Shown here piece by piece: positions 62,701 to 64,000 of a stretch of DNA of 64,000 nt. Where the stretch lies: contig CAVUFH010000003.1 of NCBI GenBank assembly GCA_963740835.1, positions 1,426,001-1,490,000 of the forward strand, in the 5' to 3' direction. Below the pieces are notes generated by a model. It had not been told where the DNA came from, made no database searches, and worked only from the letters and a program-made list of their open reading frames with translations. Source of the stretch: CAVUFH01 sp963740835 (lineage in GTDB: Bacteria; Actinomycetota; Acidimicrobiia; IMCC26256; PALSA-610). The position numbers and the translations under genes were made by a program. Every line of letters begins with the position of its first letter. The first letter of the stretch is position 1.

Positions 62701-63926
62701 CCGCGGGTGTCGACGTGCTCGACCTCATCGACCCCGAGCGCTACGCGCGCGGCGGCTATCCGCACGACGTGTGGACGCGACTGCGGGCCGAGGAGCCGGT
62801 CGCGTACTTCGAGCCGGAGGGCTACGAGCCGTTCTGGGCAATCACGAAGCACGCCGACATCCTGGAGATCTCGAAGCAACCGCTCCGCTTCTCGAGCGCG
62901 CGAGGGATCACCTTGATGCCGTCCGGCGCGGTGATGCCGCCGTCCGAGATGGTCGTCATGCTCGACCCACCGCGGCACGGACCCGTACGTCGCGTCGCGA
63001 ACTGGCGCTTCACGCCGCGCGCGGTAAGGGGTCAGCGCGACGACATCGAACGCATCGCGGTCGAGGTTCTCGACCGCGCCGAATTGCGGCCCGACGCATC
63101 GGGTGAGCTCGACTTCGTCGAACGCATCGCCGCACCGTTCCCGCTCGGAGTCATCGCGTGGGTCCTCGGCGTCCCGAGCGACGACTGGGAACTGCTGTTC
63201 CGTTGGACGAACGAGGTGATCGGCAAGGACGATCCGGAGTACCGCCGCCCGGGCGAGAGTCCGGGCGCCACCAGCAAACGGGCGCGCGGCGAGCTGCACG
63301 CGTACTTCCAGCAGCTGATCGAGCAACGCCGGGCCGAACCCGAAGACGATCTGGTGAGCGAGCTGATCCGGGGCGAGGTCGAAGGCGCACCGCTGACCGA
63401 AGTGCAGCTCGTCGCGTACTGCGAGCTCCTCGTGGAAGCAGGCAACGAGACCACCCGCAACGCGATCAGCGGCGGGCTGCTCGCGTTCTCCGAGCACCGG
63501 GACGAATGGAAGCGACTGCGAGACCAGCCCGAGCTCCTGCCCGACGCGGTCGAGGAGATCCTCCGCTGGGTGAGCCCCATCAGCCACTTCACCCGCACCG
63601 CCACCGAGGACTGCGAGGTGGGCGGCGTGCAGATTCGCGCCGGCGACCAGGTCGCGCTGTACTTCGCATCGGCCAACCGCGACGAGGATGTGTTCGACGA
63701 TTCGTTCGCGTTCCGCGTCGATCGACGTCCGAACCCACATCTCGCGTTCGGGTTCGGTGAGCACTTCTGTATGGGCGCTCACGTTGCGCGCGTCGAGCTC
63801 GAGACGATCTTTCGGCACCTGCTCGAGCGGCTGGAATCGTTCGAGGTCGTCGGCGACGTGGAGCGGCTGCGGTCGATCGTGAACGGCAGCATCAAGCGCT
63901 TGCCGTTCGGCTACAGCACGAGGTAA
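62697..63926 (+). CDS. cytochrome P450
   Basis: A 409-residue P450. The I-helix is VEAGNETTRNAISGG, the K-helix is in EEILRWVSP, and the heme loop is FGFGEHFCMGAHVAR with Cys358. It looks like the P450 type that carries M-PP and DPPRH substrate-side motifs (CYP51/CYP136-unrelated actinobacterial group; family not assigned). ATG 62697 overlaps the orphan acyl-CoA dehydrogenase tail. It is unrelated at close range to the other P450s here. The next gene starts 34 nt downstream. Confidence 0.95.
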   Translation: MTAGVDVLDLIDPERYARGGYPHDVWTRLRAEEPVAYFEPEGYEPFWAITKHADILEISKQPLRFSSARGITLMPSGAVMPPSEMVVMLDPPRHGPVRRVANWRFTPRAVRGQRDDIERIAVEVLDRAELRPDASGELDFVERIAAPFPLGVIAWVLGVPSDDWELLFRWTNEVIGKDDPEYRRPGESPGATSKRARGELHAYFQQLIEQRRAEPEDDLVSELIRGEVEGAPLTEVQLVAYCELLVEAGNETTRNAISGGLLAFSEHRDEWKRLRDQPELLPDAVEEILRWVSPISHFTRTATEDCEVGGVQIRAGDQVALYFASANRDEDVFDDSFAFRVDRRPNPHLAFGFGEHFCMGAHVARVELETIFRHLLERLESFEVVGDVERLRSIVNGSIKRLPFGYSTR

Positions 63927-63960
63927 GGATCAGCGTGACCGTTCAGGACGGAGAGATCAG

Positions 63961-64000
63961 ATGAGCAGCAGCGCAGTGAGCGCGCAGGCACCGGTGTCGC
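63961..64000 (+). CDS. start of an unidentified gene (cut by window end)
   Basis: ATG 63961 follows GGAGAG (63950-63955) with 5-nt spacing and opens a Ser/Ala-rich N-terminus (MSSSAVSAQAPVS). Only 13 codons are visible, too few to name it. Same direction as the P450 and probably in its operon. A ferredoxin would be welcome here, but there is no evidence for one. Confidence 0.5.
   Translation, partial: MSSSAVSAQAPVS

Noticed and set aside
63935..63964. GTG start for the last gene
   Set aside because: The frame stops after nine codons; ATG 63961 has a good ribosome site.

Overview
The window is very GC-rich, with strong G/C preference at third codon positions, frequent GTG and TTG starts, Shine-Dalgarno-led genes and many 1-8 nt gene overlaps. 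The gene content (CoA ligases, acyl-CoA dehydrogenases, class I bacterial P450s, DUF35/thiolase pairs, Liv-type uptake fusions, a DUF222-type HNH remnant) points to an actinomycete, possibly Acidimicrobiia or a related environmental lineage. The phylum is a fairly safe inference; the class is a guess. No rRNA, tRNA, CRISPR array, phage or complete insertion sequence was seen. No gene-free stretch exceeds about 275 bases.

Layout. (1) 1-10180, mostly plus strand: a divergent KshB-like ferredoxin reductase cut by the window edge, then a beta-oxidation-type operon (two CoA ligases, a TauD dioxygenase, a DUF35 protein with a thiolase, a methyltransferase, an acyl-CoA dehydrogenase pair, an enoyl-CoA hydratase). 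(2) 10177-13585, minus: P450 plus a second acyl-CoA dehydrogenase pair; 13721-14776 is a divergent DHDPR-like oxidoreductase. (3) 15052-20915, minus: a DUF35-Ltp fusion, two SDRs, a probable SCP2-PhyH fusion and a P450. (4) 21130-28804: a PQQ-repeat lipoprotein, a TetR, a small conserved protein with a CoA ligase, an HNH endonuclease remnant, a YtcJ-like amidohydrolase, a CoA-transferase and an enoyl-CoA hydratase. (5) 28805-35383: an unusual branched-chain-amino-acid-type uptake system made of an MFS-LivF fusion, a LivH-LivM-LivG fusion and a divergent lipoprotein substrate-binding protein. (6) 35407-41453: hydrolases, an SDR, a flavin monooxygenase and small proteins. (7) 41472-58597, minus: a long run of co-oriented genes for amidohydrolases, aldo/keto reductase, SDRs, VOC protein, D-aminoacylase-like protein, epoxide hydrolase, a three-subunit molybdenum hydroxylase, two P450s, a TetR and a CoA-transferase. 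(8) 58754-64000, plus: a tandem (double) TetR regulator, P450, acyl-CoA dehydrogenase, P450, and the start of a further gene.

Together these look like an accessory catabolic island that imports, CoA-activates and oxidises a hydrophobic, probably cyclic or branched substrate (steroid, terpenoid or similar). The substrate cannot be read from sequence. The most interesting system is a candidate regulon. The double-TetR gene at 58754 resembles Mce3R in architecture. An asymmetric element CTAAC-N6-GTCACT, with fixed spacing, lies upstream of that regulator, upstream of the transporter operon (33986-34003) and upstream of the P450/CoA-transferase genes (44587-44603). A weaker copy lies at 58626-58640 next to the start of the long minus-strand run.

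Quality warning. Eight genes have an apparent 1-2 nt loss, and every one fits inside an alternating GCGC tract. The restored frames all give whole-codon, family-length proteins. I read this mainly as a systematic sequencing or assembly error rather than eight independent pseudogenes. Six genes broken in mid-frame are typed pseudogene below; two affected only at an extreme end are typed CDS.
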